Positions 31,571-41,096 of a stretch of DNA of 64,000 bases are shown in pieces. Origin of the DNA: Lepidostoma basale (taxonomy: Eukaryota > Arthropoda > Insecta > Trichoptera > Lepidostomatidae); NCBI GenBank assembly GCA_022606425.2, contig JAHDVF020001555.1, forward strand, positions 310,001 through 374,000. Reading direction: 5' to 3'. A program made the translations under genes and the position numbers. The first letter of the stretch is position 1; every line of letters starts with the position of its first letter. Below the pieces are notes generated by a model. The model worked only from the letters and a program-made list of their open reading frames with translations, did not search any database and was not told the DNA's origin.

Positions 31571-31971
31571 GCTATTGGATTATTATGAGAAAAATGTAAA
31601 AAAAATCTTAGTTTTTTTTTTTTAAATTGAAGCAATTAAAAAAAATCGTGAAAATCGACACCCTGTGATGGTCTTTTAACTCCCGTTACTACAAATCTTC
31701 ACTTTTTATCAATTTTTATTATTATTATGTAATCCCGAATAATGATTCTGTAAGTTGTTAACTAACTGCTCGAGCTTGGAAGGAAATGGTACTTTTTGCT
31801 CAACCAAGTATTCAAAATTAATTTATATTTACAGGGGGGTGTCGATCATTTTTTCCTGAAAAGGGTGCGATGGATAAATAAGTTTGGGAACCGGTGGTCT
31901 GAGACATGTCTATCTCATTAGTTCCACTTTAAAATAGTGTAGTAACGGATCTTCCATTTACTTTGTTACAG
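31571..31971 (+). other. exex intron 3' part with splice acceptor
   Basis: Single-copy DNA leading to the acceptor 'ctttgttacag' (AG at 31970-31971) with a weak pyrimidine tract. No repeats recognised here, in contrast to the surroundings. Confidence 0.6.
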
Positions 31972-32129
31972 GAGCATCGCACGCACTTCTGGGTAAGACG
32001 AGACGACCGCGGACTGCCTTCACCTCGCAGCAGCTTCTTGAGCTGGAGAAGCAATTTCGCCTCAACAAGTACCTGTCCAGACCAAAGCGCTTCGAAGTCG
32101 CCACCAGCTTGATGCTCACAGAAACGCAG
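31972..32129 (+). CDS. exex: exex / MNX homeobox exon (homeodomain residues 1-44)
   Basis: A 158-bp internal exon. After two bases completing a codon begun in the previous exon, it encodes 52 residues: ASHALLGK, then homeodomain positions 1-44 ([44 protein letters not shown]). The GK-x-RRPRTAF lead and [13 protein letters not shown] are hallmarks of the MNX/HB9/extra-extra family, a nuclear transcription factor that specifies motor neurons in insects and vertebrates. Acceptor AG is at 31970-31971; the donor is CAG|GTAATC at 32129/32130, phase 0, placing the intron between homeodomain residues 44 and 45, a position common in ANTP-class genes. Preceding exons with the N-terminal repressor motif were not found in the window. 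A LINE remnant begins 9 bp past the donor. Confidence 0.95.
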
Positions 32130-32138
32130 GTAATCTAC

Positions 32139-32275
32139 TTCTTCTTCTCGGCACTACATCCCGGTGTGAGATTTGGCCTCCTCCACTGGCTCCTGTATCT
32201 TAACAACGCTCTCCATTATCTTACATCCGATCTTTCCAGTTTATCTCACTCCTCTTCCATGTAATTACCTTCGTC
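32139..32275 (-). mobile_element. LINE-D 3' end beside the exex donor
   Basis: 'cttcttcttctcggcacta' is the (GAA)n tail complement followed by the end of a LINE-D-like ORF ('tttggcctcctccactgg' corresponds to the EEAK segment). Cut at about 32275 by LINE-J. Confidence 0.65.
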
Positions 32276-33105
32276 AGAGACAGCAAAGATTGTTTTATTT
32301 GCCACGCTGCAAAACCAACCTGTTAAGCAATCTCATTGCTTAATTGGATCACCACAGAAGTCGACATATTTCGTGATAGTGTGAGTTGGCTCAGGGATGC
32401 AATATCAATGTTGTGATTGTTATATATCTTTGTTGGAATTTATTCTATGAGCTGGTAGAGTTTTCAGGAATATGTTTTGCGAATTCTATAATTTAACTCA
32501 TTGGTCCGCAGCCGGCTCGAGTGTGGTTCGGTGATATGGAGTCCCCACGAAGCGAGATATACGCTCATGTTAGAGAGGGTTCAGAAAAGATTTCTGAGAT
32601 ATCTCTACATGAGGGAGTTTTGTAGCTATCCGTGGCTTTATCCCACTGCATTCCTCTTGGGCATGCTGGGGACCAATAGTCTACAGATAAGGATGGATGG
32701 GTGCACACTTTTACCCCTTTCTTCAGACTTATCAGAGGATTATTTGAGAATTTCGTCATCTTGGAGGCTATCCATCTTTATGTTCCGGATGGTTATCATT
32801 GACAGCGTCAGCACAGACGATTTAACCTCCAGCATGCAAAACCAACTTGCCTCTGGTGATGCCGGTGGGGAGAGTAATCAAACTGCTGAACATGATCGCT
32901 TCGGAGAAAGACGTCTTTCGTATTCGTGAAAGTACGTTCAGAAGACAAATACTCTTGACTTTAGAAAATATCTTGTATTCCTAATGTCGAACCATCTCTC
33001 ATGCGTTCCTGGTATTATATATTTTTTTATGTTTTACCTGTTCTCAATAGATGCCTTAAACTATAATTGTTGTTTATAATATCTTTTGAGAAAATAAACT
33101 GTTTG
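32276..33105 (+). mobile_element. LINE-J copies, two pieces
   Basis: 32276-32440 is a 3' scrap (RQQRLFYLPRC region). 32500-33105 encodes RSRLECGSVIWSPHEARYTL, MREFCSYPWLYPTAFLLGML, then frame breaks, then the 3' UTR to 'gagaaaataaactgtttga'. Confidence 0.75.
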
Positions 33106-33184
33106 ATAGATTTGTTTTCCCGCTGTAATGAGCCTGTATGTAAATTCTCTAAGGTGACTTAATTTTCTATTTTCTTTTTTGTAT

Positions 33185-33450
33185 TAAAACTAACTAACTA
33201 ACCATCACACCGTCTCCCCGGAGGGAGAAGCAGAAAGAATGGACTGCCACACTGTTCTCTCCTGGCGTAGTTCTCTCGCTTCCTCTACATTCATACATCT
33301 TGTCATGCACGCACGTCGATTTCTCCCACTCCTTACGTGACCGACATTTTAAATATTTGATTGATTTGATCGCAGTGTTGGTACATTATTTTCGCCAGCA
33401 CCAAGCTTTACTTCCATAAATAATGGTTGGCTTTAGAAGTGTTTAGTAAT
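33185..33450 (-). mobile_element. LINE-A 3' end, decayed
   Basis: Tail complement 'aactaactaacc', mutated hairpin, then coding to about 33375. A short MYGSE-region scrap ends near 33440. Confidence 0.7.
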
Positions 33451-33794
33451 ATTTATTTACGAATTAGATTCCTCACAGTTAAAGTTGTTTATATTTTAAC
33501 CTAGAGGTCACCCTTATGACATATTACAATGTCAACGAAATCATATAATATTACACCTGCGGCCTTTTGACCGTTGTTTCTTACCCAGTTTCCTTCGCAT
33601 AGGCAGCGTGTGATAATTTCACTTCTTCTTCTTCCTCTTAGTCGTATGACGGTGTGCTATCATGCCCATCCATCTTTTTGGCGGCCTTTCTGGTAATCTT
33701 TTGCTGCTTGGGTTTTCATCGTTAACATTTTTTGGAATTCGTGTGATAATTTCACAATAATAGAAATTGCTTCAATAATTAAGAAACATATCGA
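33451..33794. other. Mostly unassigned intron
   Basis: 33618-33700 is a (TTC)n-led LINE scrap (-) of the PPKRW type. The remainder is AT-rich. Confidence 0.45.
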
Positions 33795-34735
33795 CTGAAG
33801 CAAAGATGGCGGTGCACAATGGAGTCTAGTCCCGATCCTTGTGTACGGAAGTGAAGCTTGGAGTTGGCAGAAGAAGGATGAAAGTAGGATAAATGCCGTA
33901 GAAATGAGGTCACTAAAGAATGTGCGGAAAAACAATATATGATAGAATATCTAATGATGAAGTAAGAAAGGTGATGAAGTAAGGCGGATGAATGCGTGAT
34001 AAATAAAATTAAGTAAGGGTCACTAAGATGGTATGGACATATGGAACGAATGGATGAGGGAAGAATGGTTAAAAATATATATCTACAAATCAAATCAAAT
34101 CAGTTTATTAACTCAAAAGACATTACAAACCGTAAAATGTTTAAGGCATCTATTGAGTACAGGTCAAATATTATAAAAATACAACATAATACCAGGAACG
34201 CATTAGAGATGGTTCGACATTAGGAAGACACAATACTTTCTAAAGTCAAGAGTATTAAATTTGTCCCCTGAACGTACCTACACTAATATGAAAGACGTCG
34301 ATCTCCGAGGAGACTGCGTTCAGCTGACTGATTGCTCTACCCACCGGTGTCACCAGAGGCAAATTGGTTCTGGTGGCCGGTAGGTAAAACAATCTGTGCT
34401 ATCGCTGTCGGGACAAAAAGACCCACACCCTCTAGCACGGTCGAGTTCTCGAAATATCCCCTGATTAATTTAAAGAAACGTACCTTCACTAACATGAAAC
34501 AAGTAGTGTGAATAGAAAAAGAAGTCGAGGAAGGTCAAGGAAGACATGGCATGACCAAATAAATCAATTTCTGAAAGGCGGCCATGTTCGAAGTAGGAAC
34601 AATCGACGAGCGTGCATGTCACGATGTGTGAATTTAGAAGAATCGCGAGAATTATGTCAGGATAGAACAATGTGGCGATCCATCCTCTCTGCCTACCCCT
34701 CCGGAGAAACGGTTTGATGGTTAGTTAGTTAGTTA
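33795..34735 (+). mobile_element. LINE-A copy split by LINE-J
   Basis: 33800-34084 covers MAVHNGV to RMDEGRMVKN. 34500-34735 resumes with SRGRSRKTWHDQINQFLK, RSRNNRRACMSRC and LSAYPSGETV, the stop and (GTTA)n. TCC sub-type hairpin with one mismatch ('cccctccggaga'). Confidence 0.8.
34085..34500 (-). mobile_element. LINE-J 3' end
   Basis: Complement tail 'caaatcaaatcagtttatt', 3' UTR, then antisense VSSEIDVFH and NLPLVTPVGRAI. 5'-truncated near 34500. Confidence 0.8.
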
Positions 34736-34754
34736 GTAAGTTAGCTTCAATAAT

Positions 34755-34914
34755 TAATTTTCTTCTTCTTCAAGTTGCTGTATTTAATATTCTGTTATTA
34801 CAGGATTTTTCTTCTGTGATTCTGATCTCCAGCTATCTCTCTATCGTTTTGGGGGTCTCCCTGGTGGATGCTGTTCATCTGGTATTCCAAGCAGAGCTGT
34901 TATTTATTTATATG
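34755..34914 (-). mobile_element. LINE scrap with (GAA)n tail
   Basis: (TTC)n at 34762, then antisense of a PPKR-type C-terminus ('tttgggggtctccctgg'), same group as 36228 and 56333. The junction at 34785-34810 is unclear. Confidence 0.55.
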
Positions 34915-34998
34915 ATTATGCCATTAATATTAATGAAAACGTCTGTTTTGTAGAAGTTTTATTGTAGAAGTTTATTGGACTGACATTTCTCGCCTTTC
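34915..34998. repeat. Repeat P fragment
   Basis: 'taatgaaaacgtctgttttg', 'agaagttttattg' and 'actgacatttctcgccttt'. Second arm absent. Confidence 0.5.
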
Positions 34999-35330
34999 TA
35001 ATTCTTGGATATTGTATTTTTCGGGAACACAAGTCTGGAGGCTATTGCTGCCTAAATTGGAAATCTCTCTCTTGGATGTTGAGGTTTGATATTGTTGGGT
35101 GGTGAGAGGAAGGTTTGTTGGTGGATATGGTGAGTTGGGTCTGAGTTGGGTCTGACATCTGGAGGGGTTGGTGGTGGCCTTGGACAGGGGGCTAAGTCTT
35201 GGGTGGAGAACGAGGGACGGTGACGGGGAGTAGCCTTGCGTAGGGGCCCAATGGTCCAGGGTACAGAACCGAGTGGGACGAAAGTGGCGTTAGGTGTGGG
35301 TCGGTGGTCTTGGGTGAAGACCTTGGGAAA
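34999..35330 (-). repeat. Repeat M (C/A-rich dispersed repeat)
   Basis: The complement matches 44505-45005 through 'caatagcctccag', 'atccaacctcaacatccaag'-like and 'cacccaagaccac' segments. It may be a LINE 5' region or a non-autonomous retroposon. No protein recognised. Confidence 0.55.
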
Positions 35331-35550
35331 AAAAGTATATGTTAATGATGTAAATGAAACTATAAATCAAATCAATCAAACATTGAATGTCGGACACGTA
35401 AGGAGTCAGAGAAATTGATGCGCGTGCATACACGATGTATGAATGTTGAGGAAGCGAGAGAAATATATCAGAAAAGAAAAATGTGTCAGTCCATTCTTTA
35501 TGCCCATCCCTTCGGGGAGGCGGCATGGTGGTTAGTTAGTTAGTTATTTA
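35331..35550 (+). mobile_element. LINE-A 3' end with internal deletion
   Basis: KKVYVNDVNET jumps directly to INQTLNVGHVRSQRN, so the RNRGRPRKTW segment is deleted. Hairpin 'cccttcggggagg', tail (GTTA)n. Confidence 0.75.
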
Positions 35551-35815
35551 ATTATAAAAGAAAACGTCTGTCTTCTAGTAGTTTTATTAAGTTTTTATGG
35601 AATGACATGTTTCGCCCTTCTAAGGCATTATCAAAAAATGTTGTCATTTGATAATGTCTTAGAAGGGCGAAACATGTCATTCCATTAAAAACTTTAAAAA
35701 AACTCGTAGAAGCGATGTTTTCATTTATAATTAATCGTATACCTCGTATATTAATTATTTATTATGGAGTTTTACATCATCATTCAGGCAACAATAAATA
35801 ATAATTCATTCGTTT
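35551..35815. repeat. Repeat P fold-back element, nearly complete
   Basis: Left arm 'gaaaacgtctgtcttctag' to 'atgtttcgcccttctaaggc'. Centre 'atcaaaaaatgttgtcatttgat'. Right arm complement to 'tggagttttacatcatcatt' and 'aacaataaat'. About 120 bp per arm. Confidence 0.8.
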
Positions 35816-36148
35816 CATGTGTTTCTGAATTTACGTGATAAAATTTACGGACGCCTCTGGACTGTCCAACTATTAATCAGTGCAGACCCTTTCTTACGTA
35901 AAACATGAGGTTTTGACCTCTTGAACGTTAGGAAAATGACCTTTGTCCTGGCGACACCTGATGCCCTGAAAGCAAGACGAATTATAGAAGCACGAGTAAA
36001 TGTTGGGATTCTAATCTCGCGTGAGTGATGCCACACATTCCTGCACTTCTGCTTATCCTATTTGAGGATTACTTTGATTAATTAATTCGAATGAAAACAT
36101 CTGTTTTCTAGAATTTTTATTAGAATAAAGATGGTTTGAACACATGGA
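35816..36148. other. Mostly unassigned intron
   Basis: Single-copy sequence to 36080, then Repeat P arm 'cgaatgaaaacatctgtttt' and a LINE-A scrap at 36118-36150. Confidence 0.45.
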
Positions 36149-36227
36149 AATAATCAAATCAAATCAAATCAGTTTATTAACTCAAAAGACATTACAAACA
36201 GCAAAATGTTTAAGGCATCTATTGAGT

Positions 36228-36502
36228 TCTTCTTCTTCACTTTTGGTAGACTCAGGAGTCTTGACTTGAGACGCTGAACTCCAGCTTTCTCTCCACCGTT
36301 TCGGGGGTCTTCCTGGTCGGCGTTGTCCGTTTGGCGTTCCATGGAGAGCTATGTATGGTATCCTATTTGAGCTCATTCTTTCTACATATGCCAGTATCGC
36401 CGTCTTTGACGCAATATAGCTGGCAAAACCCTACGTGATCGAGTTAGGAATACAGCAATCCGAGAAATCTGCGAGGTTGAAGATGTGGTCAGATGGGGAC
36501 GT
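36228..36502 (-). mobile_element. LINE insertion with 5' inversion and 12-bp target duplication
   Basis: 36228-36395 encodes on minus HGTPNGQRRPGRPPKRWRES, preceded by the (TTC)n tail complement. 36400-36502 encodes on plus GKTLRDRVRN and REICEVEDVVRWGR, which belongs upstream of the first part. CATCTATTGAGT flanks both sides (36216-36227 and 36503-36514). This is the structure expected from twin priming. Confidence 0.8.
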
Positions 36503-36685
36503 CATCTATTGAGTACAGATAAAATATTATAAAAATACAAGATAATATCAGGAACGCATTGGAGATGGTTCCACATTAGGAAGACAAGATACTTTCTAAT
36601 GTAAAGAGTATTTGTCCCCTGAACGTACTTCAACTAATATGTAAGATGTCGATCTCCGAGGAGACCGCGTTCAGCAGACTAATTG

Positions 36686-38210
36686 AATCGTGTTTTTCAG
36701 AAGTAGCACACATCCAAGTAACCTCTACTTTACACAATACTGTCTGGTACAAAATTTTCCTACAATATATATATATATTTTTTTTTCAATATAAAAATAA
36801 TAATAATAAATTGGATAATTTATAAAGCGCCATTTTTATGAATTGCTCATCTCAAGGGCGCTGTAGAAGATGCTCCGTTTTATCAATCTTAATGTTTTGG
36901 CACATAGTAAAAGTTCACAAATTATTTCCAAGAATTTGGGCGTTCCCTCATAAATCATCCTGTTGCACTTCACACAATTCACTGGACACTCGGACGCTCG
37001 GACACACATGTGGCAACCATCTTTGAGGTCTCGACTCGGAAATAGCCGTTTAGAGACGTTTACACGATGCACTTTATATTTAAAACTTTCACGTATTTCA
37101 ACTTAATTTGTTCTTTTCACTGAAACTATACGTAAATAATTAATTTTGAATACACAGATTTGTTTGATTCATTAACCCTTAACGTACCGTGTTCAAAACA
37201 AAACGCTCGCTCCCATGTGGTCAATTCAGTTTACCGCTAACTTTATCTAAATATCAAGCATATGACTCGATGAATCAAAATTTAATTTATGTCATCTTGT
37301 AGGGAATTTCATTAGGAATAGATCGATATCTATAACATACATGGATTATTTGAAAAACATATCATTATTAATTTTTTTCTGAAACCATGCGATTTCTGAT
37401 ATGGAATGCGTCACAGCATACGAGCGACTGACACCAAGTATGAACTTGTCTCGCTCCGCCGCGCCGCGCCGCGGCCGCGCCGCTATAATTTTACGTATGA
37501 TAAAGGCACCTAGGCAAAATGTATAGTACGTTCAAGACAACGAGTACGTATTAATATTTGTCCCTTTTGGTAAAGTGTTAATATTTTCACAGTTCTGATA
37601 TTATTAAGTTGCGTGCTGCGTTTCCGTCCACAGTCGGTATTATTACGTACCTATTAGAAAAGGCCAAACATATAATTTATAATACGTTCAAAACAGCGAG
37701 TAAGTATTTGTCACTTTGATAAAGTTGTAAATATTAGCAAAACAAATTCTACCTTAACACGAATGAAGGTGAGGGCAGTCTTAGAAAATATTTTTTTTTG
37801 GGATGAAGGAAGTAATTTTTTGCTTTTTTTTTTATTACGAAATATTGAGAACACTTCAATGGAGGATTACAATTTTTTTTAATATTAGGGTCCATAGGTT
37901 TTAAGAAAATCAACTTTAAATTGGCAGTGGAAACTCAATTGACCACATGGCAACGCGACGGTTAAAAGGTGATAATAGATGTTAAATAGACGCAAATGGA
38001 GTACTCAGACCCTCAAAAATTTATTTAAATGGGGAGCTATTTGAAAAAACGTCCGGCATATTTGTCTATTTTATTCCCTATGACAAATGTGTATTGAAAA
38101 ATATATATTATATATATTGTAGGAAAATTTAGTACCAGACAGTTTTTTGTCCGTCGTGTAAAGTTGAGGTTACTTGGATGTGTGCTACTTCTGAAAAACA
38201 CGATTCAATT
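36686..38210. mobile_element. DNA element with about 95-bp terminal inverted repeats
   Basis: Left end 'aatcgtgtttttcagaagta' and onward; the right end is its complement, highly similar over about 95 bp apart from a short indel. AATTG flanks both sides, and the surrounding LINE-J sequence is continuous once the element is removed. The interior has no complete transposase and holds the TTAA-flanked element at 37172-37965. A minus open frame at 36836-37072 has two CxxC pairs (CHMC, CVKC) but no recognised family. Confidence 0.8.
37172..37965. mobile_element. TTAA-flanked piggyBac-like non-autonomous element
   Basis: TTAA at 37172-37175 and 37962-37965. Subterminal inverted repeats read 'ccatgtggtcaattcagttt' and, on the other side, the complement with one or two changes. 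The interior has a GC-rich block (37455-37490) and a diverged direct duplication (37510-37590 and 37665-37735, 'acgttcaa.acagcgagtaagt'-type). No transposase. Confidence 0.65.
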
Positions 38211-38400
38211 GCTCTTCCCACCGGTGTCACCAGAGGCAGATTAGTTCTGGAATGTAAAACAATCTGTGCTGTCGCTGTTGGAGATATCTATCAGGGACAA
38301 AAACACCCTCAACACATGGCCGAGCTCTCGAAATATCCGCTGATTAATCTAAAGAAATGGGTAATGAGATGCCCATCTCTTCGAAGCTGTAAATAATTGG

Positions 38401-38660
38401 TTCTGATAACGAATGATTGACTTTTGTTTTATCTAACTAAATAACAATTAACCTTTTATTATGTTTCAATCCAAAGGATTGGTTTGCAGCAAAGTGTGAA
38501 ATTTTTGCTGATTCTTTAATTTGATAGTTTTCCGTTGCTTTCCACATTTTTGTATACCTACAACAGGTTATTTGAACCCTATTACTACTGTATACAATTT
38601 TTTTTTTTCAACAGTATACAATTTTTTACCTATCCATGACCTAGGTAGCTAGCCTGTCAC
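38401..38660. other. No recognisable feature
   Basis: Single-copy AT-rich intron. Confidence 0.4.
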
Positions 38661-38664
38661 CATT

Positions 38665-39240
38665 TTTATAACTAACTAACTAACTAACCATCACACCGTC
38701 TCCCCGAAGGGGTAGGCAGAAAGATTGGACTGCCACACATTTTTTTCCTGACATATTTCTCTCGACTCCTCAACATTCATACATCGTGTCATGCACGCGC
38801 GTCGATTTCCCTGACTCCTCAAATGGCCGACATTCAATATTTGATTTATTTGATCGTGCCACGTTTTCCTCGGTCTTCCTCTATTTCTGGTTCCATTTTC
38901 ATCATTAACATATAATTTTTTTACCATTCTTTCTTCTTTCATTCTTTCCATATGTCCAAACCATCTTAATGATCCTTTCATTATTTTGTTCATGACACCA
39001 TCATTCGCACCGCATTCACTTATTATGTTTTTATTGTTTTTTATTGTCACGTAAATTTTACCAGATCAAAGGCAGTGTGATGTTTTTTTATACTTTTACG
39101 CTGGGAATCGAACCCGGAATCTTCGCTATGGCAGCCATAGCTGTTGCTACTCCTCCACGAACGCCGTCCGCATGTTACTATCATTGATTGTTGAAACAAG
39201 AACATTATTATGCACTGCCGTCTTGGCGAGAATTCCAAAT
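38665..39240 (-). mobile_element. LINE-A 3' end (TTC sub-type), split by a SINE
   Basis: Tail complement at 38672-38688, hairpin complement 'ccccgaagggg', open minus frame SECGANDGVMNKIMKGSLRW to LSAYPFGETV. A SINE occupies about 39035-39180. LINE-A resumes to about 39235, some 60 bp short of the exex acceptor. Confidence 0.85.
39035..39180 (-). mobile_element. tRNA-derived SINE, short copy
   Basis: B box complement 'ggaatcgaacc' at 39107-39117 and the diagnostic 'caaaggcagtgtga'. Truncated body. Confidence 0.7.
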
Positions 39241-39297
39241 GAATATTTGAAATATTGGCGTAGCAATATTAAATAAAGAATGTGTCCTTGTTCACAG

Positions 39298-39888
39298 GTG
39301 AAGATCTGGTTCCAGAATCGCAGAATGAAATGGAAGAGATCGAAGAAAGCGCAGCAGGAGGCGCGAACCAAAGATGGCCACAACCTCTGCTCGGAGGAAA
39401 AGGGCGCCAAAGGCCAGAAAAGCGAACAAACCCCCGCGGCCGAGGCGGGCATCGTCGCGCGCCCATTGGCCGAACCTCACGCCAAAAACAATCCAAATTT
39501 CTCCGCGCACGCGCCGGGCATCAAAATCCCGCCGGTTCCCGCGCCGCTAGAGCGAGACAGACCCTTCGAAAACATCCCAAGCGAAAGAAACAGAATCGCG
39601 GGCGCCGAGAGAGACAGGAATCTCCCGCTCGAAACCAAGATAGAACAAGACAGAAATATCGAGTTCCAAGAACGAAACACGTTTGAAAATAATGCTCTGA
39701 TGGAGCGAGAGAGGAACACCTCTTACGACGGCAGGAGTTCGGCGGACAGGGACAGAGCTATCGCTTTGTCGAGTTCAAATTTTAACTTGGACGCGGGGAG
39801 GCGCGGATTGGTCGGTCTGGGGGCTCAAGATGGCAGCAGGGGAAACGGAAATGCATCTGTAGACATGTTCAGACCGTACGTTGTGTGA
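39298..39888 (+). CDS. exex: exex / MNX terminal coding exon (homeodomain 45-60 and C-terminus)
   Basis: The acceptor 'tccttgttcacag' ends at 39297. The exon opens in phase 0 with VKIWFQNRRMKWKRSK, completing helix 3 with the invariant W48, F49, N51 and R53, then KAQQEA. It encodes 196 residues to a stop at 39886-39888. The tail is not conserved-looking except the ends. Residues about 80-165 are rich in E/R/D/N with repeated RDR, ERN and RERN motifs, and the last residues are DMFRPYVV. G+C is much higher than in the flanks, as expected for a real exon. Together with 31972-32129 it supplies 248 C-terminal residues of the factor. It probably binds TAAT-core sites and represses alternative neural fates, as known for the family. 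Confidence 0.95.
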   Translation: MKIWFQNRRMKWKRSKKAQQEARTKDGHNLCSEEKGAKGQKSEQTPAAEAGIVARPLAEPHAKNNPNFSAHAPGIKIPPVPAPLERDRPFENIPSERNRIAGAERDRNLPLETKIEQDRNIEFQERNTFENNALMERERNTSYDGRSSADRDRAIALSSSNFNLDAGRRGLVGLGAQDGSRGNGNASVDMFRPYVV

Positions 39889-40140
39889 AAATATTGAATT
39901 TCCCGCGTTATTTATTTCGTTACTATATGTTTTAGATAGAATCACGAAATCAAAGCGAGTCATAAAGATTAATATTTAACAACGCTTCTGTACATAAATT
40001 TAATGTTATTTATAGATACAACGATATTCAGAGCTGTATATAAAAGCGAAACAAAGCTATTAAAATAGATAAAAAGAACGCGTTTTAGTAAATTCAAATT
40101 TAATTTTTTTTATATATAACTATGTTTTTATAATTGATTT
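39889..40140 (+). other. Probable exex 3' UTR
   Basis: AT-rich, repeat-free sequence directly after the stop. A variant poly(A) signal ATTAAA lies at 40059-40064. The true end cannot be seen without transcripts. Confidence 0.5.
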
Positions 40141-40555
40141 CCACGAGGGGTAGGCAGAAAGGATGGACCGCCATAAAGTTTATTTAATTATTATTTCAAA
40201 TGAACTTTCATGAAAGCGAATGATGGTGTCATGAACAAAATAATGAAAGGATCATTAAGATGGTTTGGACATGAAAGAATGAATGAAGAAAGAATGGTAA
40301 AAAAAAAAATATGTTAATGATGTAAATGGAACCAGAAATAGAGGAAGACCGAGGAAAGCGTGGCACGATCAAATAAATAAAATATTGAATGTCGGCCATG
40401 TGAGGAGTCAGAGAAATCGACGCGCGTGCATGACACGATGTATGAATGTTGAGGAAGCGAGAGAAATGTGTCAGGAAAGAAAAGCGTGGCAGTCCATTCT
40501 TTCTGCCTACTCCTTCGGGGAGACGGCGTGATGATTAGTTAGTTAGTTAGTTATG
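40141..40555 (+). mobile_element. LINE-A 3' end (TTC sub-type)
   Basis: 40141-40180 is an inverted scrap. From 40212 the + strand encodes MNKIMKGSLRWFGH, NRGRPRKAWHDQINKILNV, RSQRNRRACMTRC and LSAYSFGETA with stop and (GTTA)n. Confidence 0.8.
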
Positions 40556-41096
40556 AACTTTCATTAAGAAATTTAAGTAAAATCATTAGATTATCTTAAA
40601 CACTTATATTTTATAACCACTCTGAAGATGGAGATAGCAACGATCTTCGAAACGTCCTTCAAGAACATGAAATTGCACGGAATATCCCAAAATATAATTT
40701 TAAAGAGAGATTTTTTTTAAAATATATCAATTAATTATGATATATTAAATATTTCAATAGTGATCGATTTTGTTTACTTAATCTAGCATTATTTCGCTTT
40801 CGCGTATATTTCTGAAAAATAAACTATTGATTCATAAGATAATCAAATGATTTTACTGAAATCTCTTGATGGAAGTTCATTTTAAACAATAATTAAATAA
40901 AGCGAAGTTTTTTTTATAACTACTTCCACTTTTGTCTTTATTTCGACAGCGACCGGTTTCGCCAGGCTCGCTGGCATCGACAGACTGGTGGTAAACATGA
41001 TTCTATACAAAAATAATCTTCAATAATTTATGTAAAATTTACTGAATTTAAATATTGGTATAACAGGTATTCAAGAATATCAATATTCATTACAAC
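40556..41096. other. Mostly unassigned, one fold-back half
   Basis: 40925-41000 has 'acttccacttttgtc' and 'gcgaccggtttcgccaggc', like the 3476 element. 40620-40690 'gaagatggagatagcaacg' is a similar half. The rest is AT-rich. Confidence 0.45.

Larger units (their letters stand above)
36149..38400 (-). mobile_element. LINE-J copy opened by two insertions
   Basis: Tail complement 'aatcaaatcaaatcaaatc' at 36149, 3' UTR to 36227, continued at 36503-36685 and again at 38211-38400 (antisense APVTPVGRAI, LINLKKWVM regions). The missing parts are the LINE insertion at 36228-36502 and the TIR element at 36686-38210. Confidence 0.85.
32130..39297 (+). other. exex intron, 7,168 bp, TE-filled
   Basis: Bounded by GT at 32130 and AG at 39296-39297. 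Listed repeats (LINE-A, LINE-J, LINE-D, Repeat M, Repeat P, the long-TIR element and a SINE) make up most of it. Confidence 0.85.

Noticed and set aside
37455..37490. CpG island promoter
   Set aside because: The GC block is under 40 bp and lies inside a TTAA-flanked transposon; nothing else supports a promoter.
39269..39719. Open frames overlapping the exex terminal exon in other phases and on minus
   Set aside because: They are shadows of the GC-rich coding exon; none has a recognised domain, and the homeodomain frame is decisive.
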